From Fructobacillus papyriferae (GTDB taxonomy: Bacteria; Bacillota; Bacilli; Lactobacillales; Lactobacillaceae): a stretch of DNA of 64,000 bases. The translations under genes and the position numbers were made by a program. This document shows positions 44,275-52,315 of the stretch, in pieces. How positions within the stretch are numbered: the first letter of the stretch is position 1; each line of letters starts with the position of its first letter. The notes under the pieces were generated by a model that did no database searches, was not told where the DNA came from, and saw only the letters and a list, made by a program, of their open reading frames with translations. Where the stretch lies: assembly GCF_018437225.1 (NCBI RefSeq), contig NZ_JAAMFI010000002.1:248001-312000 (forward strand). The letters are read 5' to 3'.

Positions 44275-44483
44275 GATGGCTGAATAGATGGCTGTTAGGG
44301 ACCGTTTTCGCATTGATTTGCCAATTGGTTCAAGCACTGCCCCTCTGGTCTTAAAAGGATTAGCGGAGGAAAGCCTGGCGTTTCAGCCAATGGCCGTAGT
44401 GAACTTTTTCTTCGAATCGCTTTTTTTGCTTCAAAGCATGGTAAAATAGATCGTATTATGGACTTTTTGAAGGAGGTTGACGT

Positions 44484-45797
44484 ATGGAAAAGGAAGAACT
44501 GAATCGCGGGTTTGGCCTCTGGTCATCGCTTGCCTTGGTGATTGGAACGATCATTGGTTCCGGTATTTTCTTCAAACAAGGAGCGATTTTGCAAACGGCC
44601 GGTTCGACATCGATGGCTCTTTTGGCTTGGCTAGCTGGTGGTGTTTTGACATTAACAGCGGGCATGACGGTTGCCGAAGTTGGTTCACAGATGACAGAAA
44701 CCGGTGGCTTGTACTTGTATCTGACTAAGCTTTATGGAAAGACGATCGGCTTTTTGTCAGGTTGGATGCAGGTTGTTTTCTATGGGCCTGCCATGATGGG
44801 GGCGATTGCCTCATATTTTGGCTTGCTTTTCACCGCGCTTTTTAACCTACCAAAAATGTGGTCGATTCCTGTGGGGATGGTTGGTCTTGGTTTGATTGGC
44901 TTGTTAAATTCACTGCCAAACAAAAATTCCGCTTTCTTCCAAGTGCTTACCACCACGATTAAGTTGTTGCCGATTGTAGGCTTGACGATTTTTGGCCTTT
45001 TCTTCGGTCAAAATGATGCGCTCGGACAAACGGTTCACACCGTTTCTTCACATGGTGGCGGTTTTGGTGTGGCTGTCTTGGCCACGCTTTTCGCCTATGA
45101 TGGCTGGGTGACCTTGGCCAACATCTCGGGTGAAATCAAAAATCCGCAAAAGACGTTACCAAAAGCCATCGTCTATGGCTTGTTAGTTGTAATCGTCGCC
45201 TATGTTGGCGTTTCTTACGGGACCTTCTCGTCGTTGGGCGCTAATCAGATTGTTGCCTATGGGGAACAAGCAACGGTTCACGTCGCCGAAGCTGCCTTTG
45301 GTCTTTTTGGTGGTCGCTTGCTTTCGCTTGCTGTGTTGGTGTCTTTGCTTGGTACATTGAATGGCAAGGTGCTTTCCTTTCCACGAGTCTTGTATGCGAT
45401 GGCCCAACAGGGCGAATTCCCATTTGCCAAGACCTTTGCCAAGTTACATGCTTCTTCTAAGACCCCTAATGCGGCCATCTGGTTGATGATTGGGATTGGT
45501 TATCTGATGATGTGGGTGACGGATCCTAACCAGCTGACGGATTATGCTGTTTTTATCACCTTCCTCTTTTACATCTTGGCCTTTATCGGCGCCTTCATTT
45601 TGCGTCGCCGTGACCCCAAAGGGGAAAAGCGCGACTTTTCGATGCCCTTATATCCAGTGATTCCCATCATCGCCATTCTTGGTTCACTCTATGTTGAAGT
45701 GTCCGAATTAATGAACGATTTGCATGGTGTGTTGATTTCCGTTATCATAGTATTATTAGGTTTACCGGTCTACTACTGGTTAAATAACAGGAAATAA
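44484..45797 (+). CDS. APC family amino acid permease
   Basis: Amino acid transporter of the APC superfamily, 437 residues, with 12 predicted helices. Seen: VIGTIIGSGIFFKQGAILQ at helix 1, the helix 6 region VLATLFAYDGWVTLANISGEIKNPQKTLPKAI typical of LAT-like exchangers, and GTLNGKVLSFPRVLYAMAQQGEFP. Relatives such as SteT exchange serine/threonine. Substrate is not certain. AAGGAGG precedes the ATG with 8 bases. A single gene, not linked to uvrA function. Confidence 0.9.
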   Translation: MEKEELNRGFGLWSSLALVIGTIIGSGIFFKQGAILQTAGSTSMALLAWLAGGVLTLTAGMTVAEVGSQMTETGGLYLYLTKLYGKTIGFLSGWMQVVFYGPAMMGAIASYFGLLFTALFNLPKMWSIPVGMVGLGLIGLLNSLPNKNSAFFQVLTTTIKLLPIVGLTIFGLFFGQNDALGQTVHTVSSHGGGFGVAVLATLFAYDGWVTLANISGEIKNPQKTLPKAIVYGLLVVIVAYVGVSYGTFSSLGANQIVAYGEQATVHVAEAAFGLFGGRLLSLAVLVSLLGTLNGKVLSFPRVLYAMAQQGEFPFAKTFAKLHASSKTPNAAIWLMIGIGYLMMWVTDPNQLTDYAVFITFLFYILAFIGAFILRRRDPKGEKRDFSMPLYPVIPIIAILGSLYVEVSELMNDLHGVLISVIIVLLGLPVYYWLNNRK

Positions 45798-45888
45798 CGA
45801 ACAACACCAAGCAAACGCCCGCTCTTCGCGGTTGTTTTCACGGAATTCAACGGAGGTTTGAATGTTATTTTCGGAATGTTAAAAAGAA

Positions 45889-45917
45889 TTTACATGACTT
45901 TAATGTTCATGTAATCT
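45889..45917 (+). promoter_or_regulatory. Promoter of the secreted lysozyme-fold gene with palindrome
   Basis: TTTACA (45889-45894), 17-base spacer, TAATCT (45912-45917). A perfect inverted repeat, TTACATGA-N9-TCATGTAA (45890-45914), spans it. A WalR-like pair, TTTAAT-N5-TGTAAT (45899-45915), one mismatch from the consensus, overlaps it. Confidence 0.65.
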
Positions 45918-45938
45918 TGTTCCGGAATAATAAAAGAC

Positions 45939-46514
45939 ATGATGTTTAATAAAATTTTACTTACAAGCGTTGCAGTCGTTGGTCTTGCACTAACTGCTGT
46001 CAACTCACAATTTAATAATTCAAAATCAACGACTGACCAGGCCGTTAAGGTTTCTGGTTCTGTCAATGGTCAGACAGTTAAGACGGCTGTTTCATCATTG
46101 GACAACATTAAGAGCTTAGAAACTTCAGCTGCCAACCAAGAAGTGGCTTCTAACGACGATGCGCAAGCAGAAGACACGCAAGAAGATACTTCTGCTGATA
46201 CGTCATCATCAAACGATAACACGACAGCTGCCCAAGTGACGACGGTGAGCGCCCCTGTTCAAACCGTCACGGAAGCTACCGGTGATATCAACTGGTTGAT
46301 CCAACGCGAATCATCTGGTAACGTGAATGCGTCAAACGGTTCATTCTATGGAATCGGACAATTGTCACCTTCTGCTTACGCCACGTATGCAGCCGGACAA
46401 GACTATGTCGGCAATTACGCCGTCCAACTGCAGGCGATGCAAGGCTATATCGCTGCCCGTTATGGTACGGTGGCGAATGCCATTTCACATTTCCAATCAA
46501 ACGGTTGGTATTAA
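45939..46514 (+). CDS. Secreted transglycosylase-like surface protein (Apf-like C-terminus)
   Basis: Exported protein of 191 residues. N-terminal signal peptide (about 1-24, LLTSVAVVGLALTAVNS), then a Ser/Asp/Thr/Gln-rich disordered linker, then a C-terminal ~70-residue lysozyme-like domain: DINWLIQRESSGNVNASNGSFYGIGQLSPSAYATY and ending AISHFQSNGWY. The ESSGN and GIGQL motifs match soluble transglycosylase / aggregation-promoting-factor C-termini, with Glu in RESSG the likely catalytic residue. No LysM or anchor motif is seen. Short 5' UTR of about 20 bases with no strong ribosome binding site. Cell wall turnover is the likely setting. Confidence 0.85.
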   Translation: MMFNKILLTSVAVVGLALTAVNSQFNNSKSTTDQAVKVSGSVNGQTVKTAVSSLDNIKSLETSAANQEVASNDDAQAEDTQEDTSADTSSSNDNTTAAQVTTVSAPVQTVTEATGDINWLIQRESSGNVNASNGSFYGIGQLSPSAYATYAAGQDYVGNYAVQLQAMQGYIAARYGTVANAISHFQSNGWY

Positions 46515-46529
46515 TCTGAATTTTTCAAA

Positions 46530-46558
46530 TAAAAGGGCCCCGCTGGGGTCCTTTTTTG
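46530..46558 (+). terminator. Intrinsic terminator after the surface protein gene
   Basis: AAAAGGGCCCC-gct-GGGGTCCTTTTTT, a GC-rich stem with a T run. Confidence 0.9.
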
Positions 46559-46617
46559 TCTAAGAAGATGACTTATCCATGATATAATGGACATAAAGAA
46601 TGAAGTGAGTAAACGCC

Positions 46618-47169
46618 ATGGTCCTAAACTTTTTAAAACCCACATACTGCGTTCAATCGGTTTATGATTTATCCGTTGACGAGCTAAAGAAAAACGGTAT
46701 CAAAGCTGTCTTGACTGATCTGGACAACACGCTTTTGGCTTGGAATAATCCGGAAGGGACTCCTGAACTTCATGAATGGTTGAAGGAGACCAAGGCTTCT
46801 GGGATTGACGTGATCGTGGTATCGAACAATACTTGGGACCGCGTGAAAAAGGCGGTTGGCGGCTTGGATGTTGATTACGTAGCCTGGTCTTTGAAACCAC
46901 TCCCACGTGGCATTTTGAAAGTGCTACACGACCGCGATCTGAACAAAGATGACGTCTTGATGGTCGGCGATCAAATGTTAACGGATGTTTGGGCCTCTCA
47001 TCTGGCAGGGGTGCCTTCGGTCTTAGTGAAGCGCTTGATCGAATCTGACATGTGGCAGACTTGGCTGAATCGCTTTATCGAAAACCAAGCAAAGAAAATG
47101 ATTTATAAAAAGGATGGCCCGGTCTTTTATGACTCCTTTGAAAAAGCCGTCCAAGCAAAGGAAGATTAA
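46618..47169 (+). CDS. yqeG: YqeG family HAD phosphatase
   Basis: HAD-IIIA type phosphatase of 183 residues, cytosolic, physiological substrate unknown. It begins FLKPTYCVQSVYDL, then the HAD motif I LTDLDNTLLAW, motif II VVSNNT, and motif III/IV GDQMLTDVWASHLAG. It opens the conserved yqeG-yqeH-yhbY-(nadD)-yqeK-rsfS-yqeM block of ribosome assembly genes. -10 TATAAT (46583-46588) with extended TG lies upstream. Ribosome binding site weak. Confidence 0.94.
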   Translation: MVLNFLKPTYCVQSVYDLSVDELKKNGIKAVLTDLDNTLLAWNNPEGTPELHEWLKETKASGIDVIVVSNNTWDRVKKAVGGLDVDYVAWSLKPLPRGILKVLHDRDLNKDDVLMVGDQMLTDVWASHLAGVPSVLVKRLIESDMWQTWLNRFIENQAKKMIYKKDGPVFYDSFEKAVQAKED

Positions 47170-47175
47170 GCCTAT

Positions 47176-48336
47176 ATGGTAGAAAAACAACCAACTCCGG
47201 CAACAAAAGAAGCGGTGCAAGAAGCCTTGCAAGAAGGGCTATACTGCATCGGTTGCGGGGCTTTGATGCAATGTAGTGACAAAGAAGAGGCGGGTTATCT
47301 GCCCATGTCAGCCTTACAAAAGCAGCTGAATTCTGATCAGCTGCTCTGCCAACGCTGCTTTCGCCTTCGTCACTACAACGAAATCCAACCGGTTTCGTTG
47401 ACGGATGACGACTTTATCAAACTCTTGCACCAAGTGTCTGACTCGAAGGCCTTAATTGTCTACGTTTTGGATCTGTTCGATTTTTCTGGTTCGACAATTC
47501 CTGGGCTTCCCCGCTTTGTTGGCGAGGGCAATCCGATCTTTGTGGTGGGAAATAAGGTGGACTTGCTACCAAAGTCATTGAAGCCAAACAAAATCAAGGA
47601 CTGGGTTCGTGGTCAATTGAAGGAGCAGGGCATTAAGCCGGTTGACGTGGCGCTGACGTCTGCAGCTCACCCCGCCAACCTCGATGCGCTTTTGACAACG
47701 ATTGATGATTTGCGTCAAAATCGCGACGTCTACGTTGTGGGAACAACTAACGTGGGTAAGTCGACTTTGATCAACCAAATCATCAAGTCAAAAACTGGTG
47801 TGCAGGAGTTGATCACGACCTCTCGTTTCCCAGGCACGACCTTGGATCAGATTGCCATCCCATTGGACGACGGCCAGTCCTTGATCGACACGCCAGGAAT
47901 CATTAAGGCGGATCAGTACGCTCACCAAGTAGCAGACAAGGACCTCAAATACGTTTTGCCAAAAAACGAGATTAAGGCCCGGACGTATCAACTGAATCCA
48001 GAACAGACGGTCTTTATCGGCGGCTTGGCCCGCTTTGATTTGATTGCCAGTCACTCAGACGAGAAGACCTCTGCGACCTTCTATTTTGAAAACAACTTGA
48101 ACTTGCACCGGACGAAGCTAGCTGGTGCTGATGATTTTTACGAGAAACACCGAGGCGAACTCTTGGCACCTGTTCCAAAGGACAAGCAAGGCCTTGTTGG
48201 GCATGAATTCACGACTAAGACGACAGCCGATTTAGTGATTGCTGGACTTGGTTTTATTACCCTACCAGCTGGTGTCACAGTTAAAGGCTATGCGCCGAAG
48301 GCCGTTTCCGTATTCTTGAGAAAGGCAATGATCTAA
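47176..48336 (+). CDS. yqeH: Ribosome biogenesis GTPase YqeH
   Basis: Circularly permuted GTPase needed for 30S subunit assembly, 386 residues. N-terminal zinc-finger CIGCGALMQC and CQRCFRLRHYNE. GTPase motifs in permuted order: NKVDLLPKS (G4), then GTTNVGKSTLINQI (G1) and SLIDTPGI (G3, DTPG). C-terminal GTFWMLK-like domain replaced by the usual YqeH region. It starts 6 bases after yqeG. GTP hydrolysis and rRNA binding are family knowledge. Confidence 0.96.
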   Translation: MVEKQPTPATKEAVQEALQEGLYCIGCGALMQCSDKEEAGYLPMSALQKQLNSDQLLCQRCFRLRHYNEIQPVSLTDDDFIKLLHQVSDSKALIVYVLDLFDFSGSTIPGLPRFVGEGNPIFVVGNKVDLLPKSLKPNKIKDWVRGQLKEQGIKPVDVALTSAAHPANLDALLTTIDDLRQNRDVYVVGTTNVGKSTLINQIIKSKTGVQELITTSRFPGTTLDQIAIPLDDGQSLIDTPGIIKADQYAHQVADKDLKYVLPKNEIKARTYQLNPEQTVFIGGLARFDLIASHSDEKTSATFYFENNLNLHRTKLAGADDFYEKHRGELLAPVPKDKQGLVGHEFTTKTTADLVIAGLGFITLPAGVTVKGYAPKAVSVFLRKAMI

Positions 48337-48650
48337 TGCAATTAACAGGAAAGCAAAAGCGCTACTTGCGCTCACAAGCCAATACGTTGAGCCCGATCTT
48401 TTCAATTGGAAAGGCTGGTGCGTCAGCGGAATGGTTGGCTGAAGTGAAAAAGGCCTTGGCCAAACGCGAATTGGTTAAAGTCAACGTCCAACAAGGTTCT
48501 GAATGGTCAGCCAAGGATTTGGCTGCCTTCATCGAAAAGGAATCGACGATTACGGTGGCGCAAGTCATTGGTAAGACGGTGCTTTTGTACGAAGAAGCCA
48601 AGGATGCAAAGTACGTGAAGTACTCCTTAGAAATCAACAAATTAGCATAA
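48336..48650 (+). CDS. yhbY: YhbY family RNA-binding protein
   Basis: CRM-domain ribosome assembly protein of 104 residues. Seen: LTGKQKRYLRSQANTLSPIFSIGKAG near the N-terminus and the GxxGx-like basic surface, then VIGKTVLLYEEA. Its ATG overlaps the YqeH stop (TAATG). In many Firmicutes nadD follows. Here the next gene is yqeK, 11 bases on. Confidence 0.93.
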   Translation: MQLTGKQKRYLRSQANTLSPIFSIGKAGASAEWLAEVKKALAKRELVKVNVQQGSEWSAKDLAAFIEKESTITVAQVIGKTVLLYEEAKDAKYVKYSLEINKLA

Positions 48651-48661
48651 GGAGAGCCAAC

Positions 48662-49252
48662 ATGACCGAGAATTTTGAAGAAATCTATCAAGCTGCCAAG
48701 AAGCAAGTGAAAGCCCACCTTTCCACGCATCGTTATGAGCACTGCTTGCGTGTTTCGGACTATGCGGTCAAACTCGCCAAACAAAATAACTTGGATGAGC
48801 AGCAGGCGGCTTTGGCCGGCCTGGTGCACGACTATGCCAAGGAACGTTCAGAAGCAGACTTCCTGGAAAAGATCGATGAAGCCAAGTTGCCGAAGTCATT
48901 GAAGGCGTGGGGAAATCCCATTTGGCACGGGGTTGTCGGTGCAGAATTCGTCAAAGACGAACTGGGAATTGAAGATCCTGAAATTCTGCAGGCCATTCGT
49001 TTACACACAACCGGTGGTTTGCACGATGAAATGACGACGTTGGACAAGGTTGTCTTTATGGCCGATTACTTGGAAGAAGGTCGGCATTTTCCTGGTGTCA
49101 AAGAAGCCCGTGCCATTACGGAGAAGTCGCTTGACCGAGGGGTCTTCTACCAATTGAGCCACACCTTAGCCTTCCTGGCTGACAAGGGTCAGGTGATTTA
49201 TCCAAAGACATTTGACGCCTATAATGATTGGGCAAATTATTTGAAGAAGTAA
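48662..49252 (+). CDS. yqeK: HD domain protein YqeK (Ap4A hydrolase type)
   Basis: Metal-dependent phosphohydrolase of the HD superfamily, 196 residues. YqeK enzymes cleave diadenosine tetraphosphate to ADP. HD motif: RYEHCLRVSDYAVKLA, then LAGLVHDYAKE with the His-Asp pair, WHGVVGAEF, and RLHTTGG. GGAGAGCCAAC precedes the ATG. Usual neighbour nadD is missing upstream. Confidence 0.94.
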   Translation: MTENFEEIYQAAKKQVKAHLSTHRYEHCLRVSDYAVKLAKQNNLDEQQAALAGLVHDYAKERSEADFLEKIDEAKLPKSLKAWGNPIWHGVVGAEFVKDELGIEDPEILQAIRLHTTGGLHDEMTTLDKVVFMADYLEEGRHFPGVKEARAITEKSLDRGVFYQLSHTLAFLADKGQVIYPKTFDAYNDWANYLKK

Positions 49253-49263
49253 AAGGAGCCAAC

Positions 49264-49626
49264 ATGGTTGACGAAAGCAAAGGACTCTTGAAAACGGTTT
49301 TAGAAGCCATTGATAATAAGCGCGGTGAGAACGTGACGGCCTTGGACATGCAGGGAGTTTCCCTTTTGGCAGACTACTTTGTTCTGGCCTCGGCTGGATC
49401 GAGTCGTCAGGCTCAAGCGATTGCTCGAGAGGTCAAGGAAGAAGTTGTCGCAGCTGGTTATCCAGTGGACCACATCGAAGGGTTCGAAAAGGCGAACTGG
49501 GTGGTCTTGGATTTGGGGGATGTGATCGTTCACGTCTTCGACGAAGAATCCCGTGACTTTTACCACTTGGACAAGCTCTGGTTTGATGCCAAGCCGGTCG
49601 ACTTGTCCGAATACATTAGCGATTAA
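49264..49626 (+). CDS. rsfS: Ribosome silencing factor RsfS
   Basis: Binds L14 and blocks subunit joining when nutrients are low. 120 residues. Seen: ALDMQGVSLLADYFVLASAGSSRQAQAIA and the YHLDKLWFDAKPVD segment near the end. Start ATG 49264 after AAAAGGAGCC. A longer frame from 49228 lies in the yqeK end and is not supported. Confidence 0.96.
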   Translation: MVDESKGLLKTVLEAIDNKRGENVTALDMQGVSLLADYFVLASAGSSRQAQAIAREVKEEVVAAGYPVDHIEGFEKANWVVLDLGDVIVHVFDEESRDFYHLDKLWFDAKPVDLSEYISD

Positions 49627-49633
49627 TTGATTG

Positions 49634-49669
49634 TGGGCCATTTGGGGATATTCCAAGTGGCCCTTTCTA
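49634..49669 (+). terminator. Hairpin in the rsfS-yqeM gap, weak terminator or processing site
   Basis: GGGCCATTTGG-ggatatt-CCAAGTGGCCC with one G-T pair, followed only by TTTCT. The yqeM ribosome binding site follows directly. Partial termination or mRNA processing is possible. Confidence 0.5.
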
Positions 49670-49686
49670 CCAGAAAGGGGGCCAGC

Positions 49687-50445
49687 ATGGCCGAAGAAGA
49701 ACAGCCTTACCAGACCTTTGCCTCGCTCTATGACGAGCTATTTGACGGGGAACTGTACGAGGATTGGGCGGCTTTTGTAAAAGCCCAAGTATCAGCTGGC
49801 AAAGTCCTCGACTTGGGTGGCGGTGCTGGTCGCTTAGCCGTTTTGCTGGCTAAAGCAGGCTACCAAATGGACCTGCTGGACTTGTCTGCACCAATGTTGG
49901 AATTGGCTCAGGAGCACGCGGCTGCTGCCGATGTTGATTTGCGCTTGCTCCAGGCCGATATTCGCGAGTTCTCTGACTGGGAAGAAAAGTATCCGGCCAT
50001 TGTGTCCTTTGCCGATACCTTTAATTATTTACCAGAAAAAGAAGACTTCTTGGCCGGCTTGAAGCAGGCTTACGATCACTTGGAAGACGGGGGAACCTTC
50101 CTCTTCGACGTGATTACGCCAAAGATGGTTAATGAGGACTACTTGGACTTCTGCTACAACAACGACGAGGATCCGGATAAAATTTTCATGTGGACGGCCT
50201 TTGTCGAAGAGGGGCAAAACGCGGTTGATCACGATCTGAAGTTCTTCTTGTATCAAGAAGACGTCGACGCCTTCAAGCTTGTGCGCGAAGTGCACCATGA
50301 AAAGACTTATGAAATGGCTCAGTATTTGGAAATGCTCCAATCGGTTGGCTTTGAATCCGTTTTGGCCAAGGCGGACTTTGGTCAAAAGGACGCGGACGAC
50401 TCAGACAGTCGTTGGTTCTTCATTTGTAAAAAAGGAGCAAAGTGA
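49687..50445 (+). CDS. yqeM: YqeM family SAM-dependent methyltransferase
   Basis: Class I methyltransferase of 252 residues, probably acting in ribosome or tRNA maturation. Substrate unknown. SAM motif I is VLDLGGGAGRLAVLLAKAG, then LLDLSAPMLELAQ and VSFADTFNYLPEKEDFLAGL. Start ATG 49687 after GAAAGGGGG. A frame 20 codons longer runs through the upstream hairpin and is not supported. The stop overlaps the next start (TGATG). Confidence 0.9.
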   Translation: MAEEEQPYQTFASLYDELFDGELYEDWAAFVKAQVSAGKVLDLGGGAGRLAVLLAKAGYQMDLLDLSAPMLELAQEHAAAADVDLRLLQADIREFSDWEEKYPAIVSFADTFNYLPEKEDFLAGLKQAYDHLEDGGTFLFDVITPKMVNEDYLDFCYNNDEDPDKIFMWTAFVEEGQNAVDHDLKFFLYQEDVDAFKLVREVHHEKTYEMAQYLEMLQSVGFESVLAKADFGQKDADDSDSRWFFICKKGAK

Positions 50446-51632
50446 TGAAAGCAGTTGGCATTATTGCGGAATACAATCCTTTTCACAATGGGCACGCCTA
50501 CCACTTGCAGGAAGCCAAACGGGTAACGGGCGCTGACGCGGCCGTTGTCGTCATGTCTGGAAACTTCGTGCAACGGGGCGAACCCGCCATTTTGGACAAG
50601 TGGGAACGGACCAAGTTGGCCTTGCACAACGGGGCGGACTTGATGGTCGAGCTGCCCGTTTTTTCGGCGGTCCAGCCTGGTCACCTTTTTGCTGAAGGCG
50701 CGGTTCGCATCTTGGCTGCCCTTGGCGTCGATGAGCTGGTCTTTGGCTCGGAGCATCCGGAAGTCGATTTCTTGGATTTGGCTAAGCAAGCAGAAGAAAT
50801 CCAAGAAGCAGGCGCAAGCGCGGATAAGACGCAGACCTATGCGGCGGCTTACGCTGCTGATTTGGAAGAAAAGACCGGTTTCAAGTTGGAAGATCCCAAC
50901 GATATTTTGGCCTTCTCTTATGCCAAGGCGGTTTTGAAACTCGGTGTGGACATGAAACTCCACCCAATCGCTCGAAAGGCAGCCGCCTACCACGACCAAG
51001 ATATCGATGACGACCAAGCGATTGCTTCGGCTTCTTCCATCCGACTCGCGCTGCACAAGGGCAAGTGGGACCGCGTTGAAGGCGTCGTGCCGGCTGATAC
51101 CTTGCAGGCCTTAAAGGAAAAGCCAAACACTTTGGCCTTCGAGGGCGTCTTCTTCAACTTGTTGCGCTACCGTTTGTTAACGGACACGGTGGGCCAGTTG
51201 GGTCAGGTTTACCAAATGGCCGAAGGCTTGGAACACCGGTTAGTTGGTGTAGCCACGGCAAAGGAAGCGCCGCAGTCCTACCAGTCCTTCATTAAGGCGG
51301 TCAAGTCCAAGCGCTACACCTTTGCCCGCATGCAACGGACGATGCTCTACACGTTGTTGAACATTAAGGTCGATCAAATGCAGGCCGCTATGGCGGATTC
51401 CTACATTCGTTTGCTCGGTTTTACCGATGAGGGGCAGGCTTACCTGTCTGAGGTCAAGCGCAAGGCGCGTTTGCCCATTATTTCAAGAGTCGATCAGGGC
51501 TTGGCCAAGGCTAACCTGCGACTCGATTACAAGGCCGGTCTGATCTGGCAGCTCTTAGCCGGACAAGCAGGCAGTCAAGAGGGCCAAGATTTGTCTCGTC
51601 GGCCCATTCACTATATGAAGGAGAATGACTAG
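50445..51632 (+). CDS. tmcAL: tRNA(Met) cytidine acetate ligase TmcAL
   Basis: Acetate-dependent enzyme that makes N4-acetylcytidine at position 34 of elongator tRNA-Met. Formerly YlbM nucleotidyltransferase. 395 residues. Seen: GIIAEYNPFHNGHAYHLQEAK with the HxGH motif, AVVVMSGNFVQRGEPAILDKWERTK, and the SASSIRLAL segment. Start ATG 50445 after AAGGAG with 7 bases. GTG 50442 is a less likely alternative. The yqeM-tmcAL-DUF177 order is usual. Confidence 0.94.
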   Translation: MKAVGIIAEYNPFHNGHAYHLQEAKRVTGADAAVVVMSGNFVQRGEPAILDKWERTKLALHNGADLMVELPVFSAVQPGHLFAEGAVRILAALGVDELVFGSEHPEVDFLDLAKQAEEIQEAGASADKTQTYAAAYAADLEEKTGFKLEDPNDILAFSYAKAVLKLGVDMKLHPIARKAAAYHDQDIDDDQAIASASSIRLALHKGKWDRVEGVVPADTLQALKEKPNTLAFEGVFFNLLRYRLLTDTVGQLGQVYQMAEGLEHRLVGVATAKEAPQSYQSFIKAVKSKRYTFARMQRTMLYTLLNIKVDQMQAAMADSYIRLLGFTDEGQAYLSEVKRKARLPIISRVDQGLAKANLRLDYKAGLIWQLLAGQAGSQEGQDLSRRPIHYMKEND

Positions 51633-51634
51633 TT

Positions 51635-52207
51635 ATGAAGTTTGCCAAGCAACAACTCCAAAAGTTCCGTAACGAACCCTTGCATTTCGAGGAAGTGTTG
51701 GATCTAAATGACCGAATTCAAGAGCGCTTTTCCGATCTGATTTTGTCTGCCAAACCCATCAAAGTCACGGGTTCTGTACAACAAGACGACCACGATGACT
51801 ATGTGCTTTTAGCTTCCTACCATGCTGATTTGACGTTGCCATCATCACGTTCCTTGGAGCCGGTGGATTGGTCAACGGATGTAACCATCCACGAAACTTT
51901 TGTGGAAGATCCGAAAAAGATCGCGCAATTCGACGAGGAAGAGCCGGTCTTTGCCTTGAAGGACAATGCGATTGATTTGGACCAGGTGGTTTTGGATAAC
52001 CTGGTTGCAGCCTTGCCATTTCAGATTTTGACGGAAGAAGAAGCGGCTGGTGCGCCTTTGCCAGAAGGAAAAGACTGGCAGGTAATCTCGGAAGACGAAT
52101 TCTTGGAAGAACACCCTGATGAAGCAGCATCCGGAGAAGAAGGGGCCAAAAAAGATCAGAAATTGGACCCTCGTTTGGCCAAATTAGACGATTTCTTTAA
52201 AAAATGA
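51635..52207 (+). CDS. DUF177 / YceD family protein
   Basis: Protein of 190 residues of the YceD family, linked to 23S rRNA or precursor rRNA metabolism. Seen: IKVTGSVQQDDHDDYVLLASYHADLTLPSSRSLEPV, and the acidic EEEPVFALKDNAIDLDQVVLDNLVAALP, then a Lys/Asp-rich tail LDPRLAKLDDFFKK. In many bacteria rpmF (L32) follows; it is not here. The start lies behind GAAGGAG. Confidence 0.88.
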   Translation: MKFAKQQLQKFRNEPLHFEEVLDLNDRIQERFSDLILSAKPIKVTGSVQQDDHDDYVLLASYHADLTLPSSRSLEPVDWSTDVTIHETFVEDPKKIAQFDEEEPVFALKDNAIDLDQVVLDNLVAALPFQILTEEEAAGAPLPEGKDWQVISEDEFLEEHPDEAASGEEGAKKDQKLDPRLAKLDDFFKK

Positions 52208-52267
52208 GATAATGAACGAGCTTATGGTAAAATACCATTAAAAGATATTCATTTATAAGGGTAACGA

Positions 52268-52315
52268 GTGACTGCTTTAGTTCTTTTGCCTTGTTACCAG
52301 CGGAGAAAATTATGA
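52268..52315 (+). CDS. Possible short upstream reading frame of the response regulator
   Basis: GTG start at 52268 behind AAGGG, 15 codons (MTALVLLPCYQRRKL), with the stop overlapping the response regulator start (ATGA). Its ends also lie in a hairpin (GGTAAC / GTTACC, 52260-52298). It could couple or tune translation of the regulator. Weak evidence: no homology is known and short frames arise by chance. Confidence 0.3.
   Translation: MTALVLLPCYQRRKL

Noticed and set aside
44288-44449. A 53-codon open frame between uvrA and the amino acid permease
   Set aside because: No ribosome binding site, starts right after a stop, no recognisable domain. Treated as chance.
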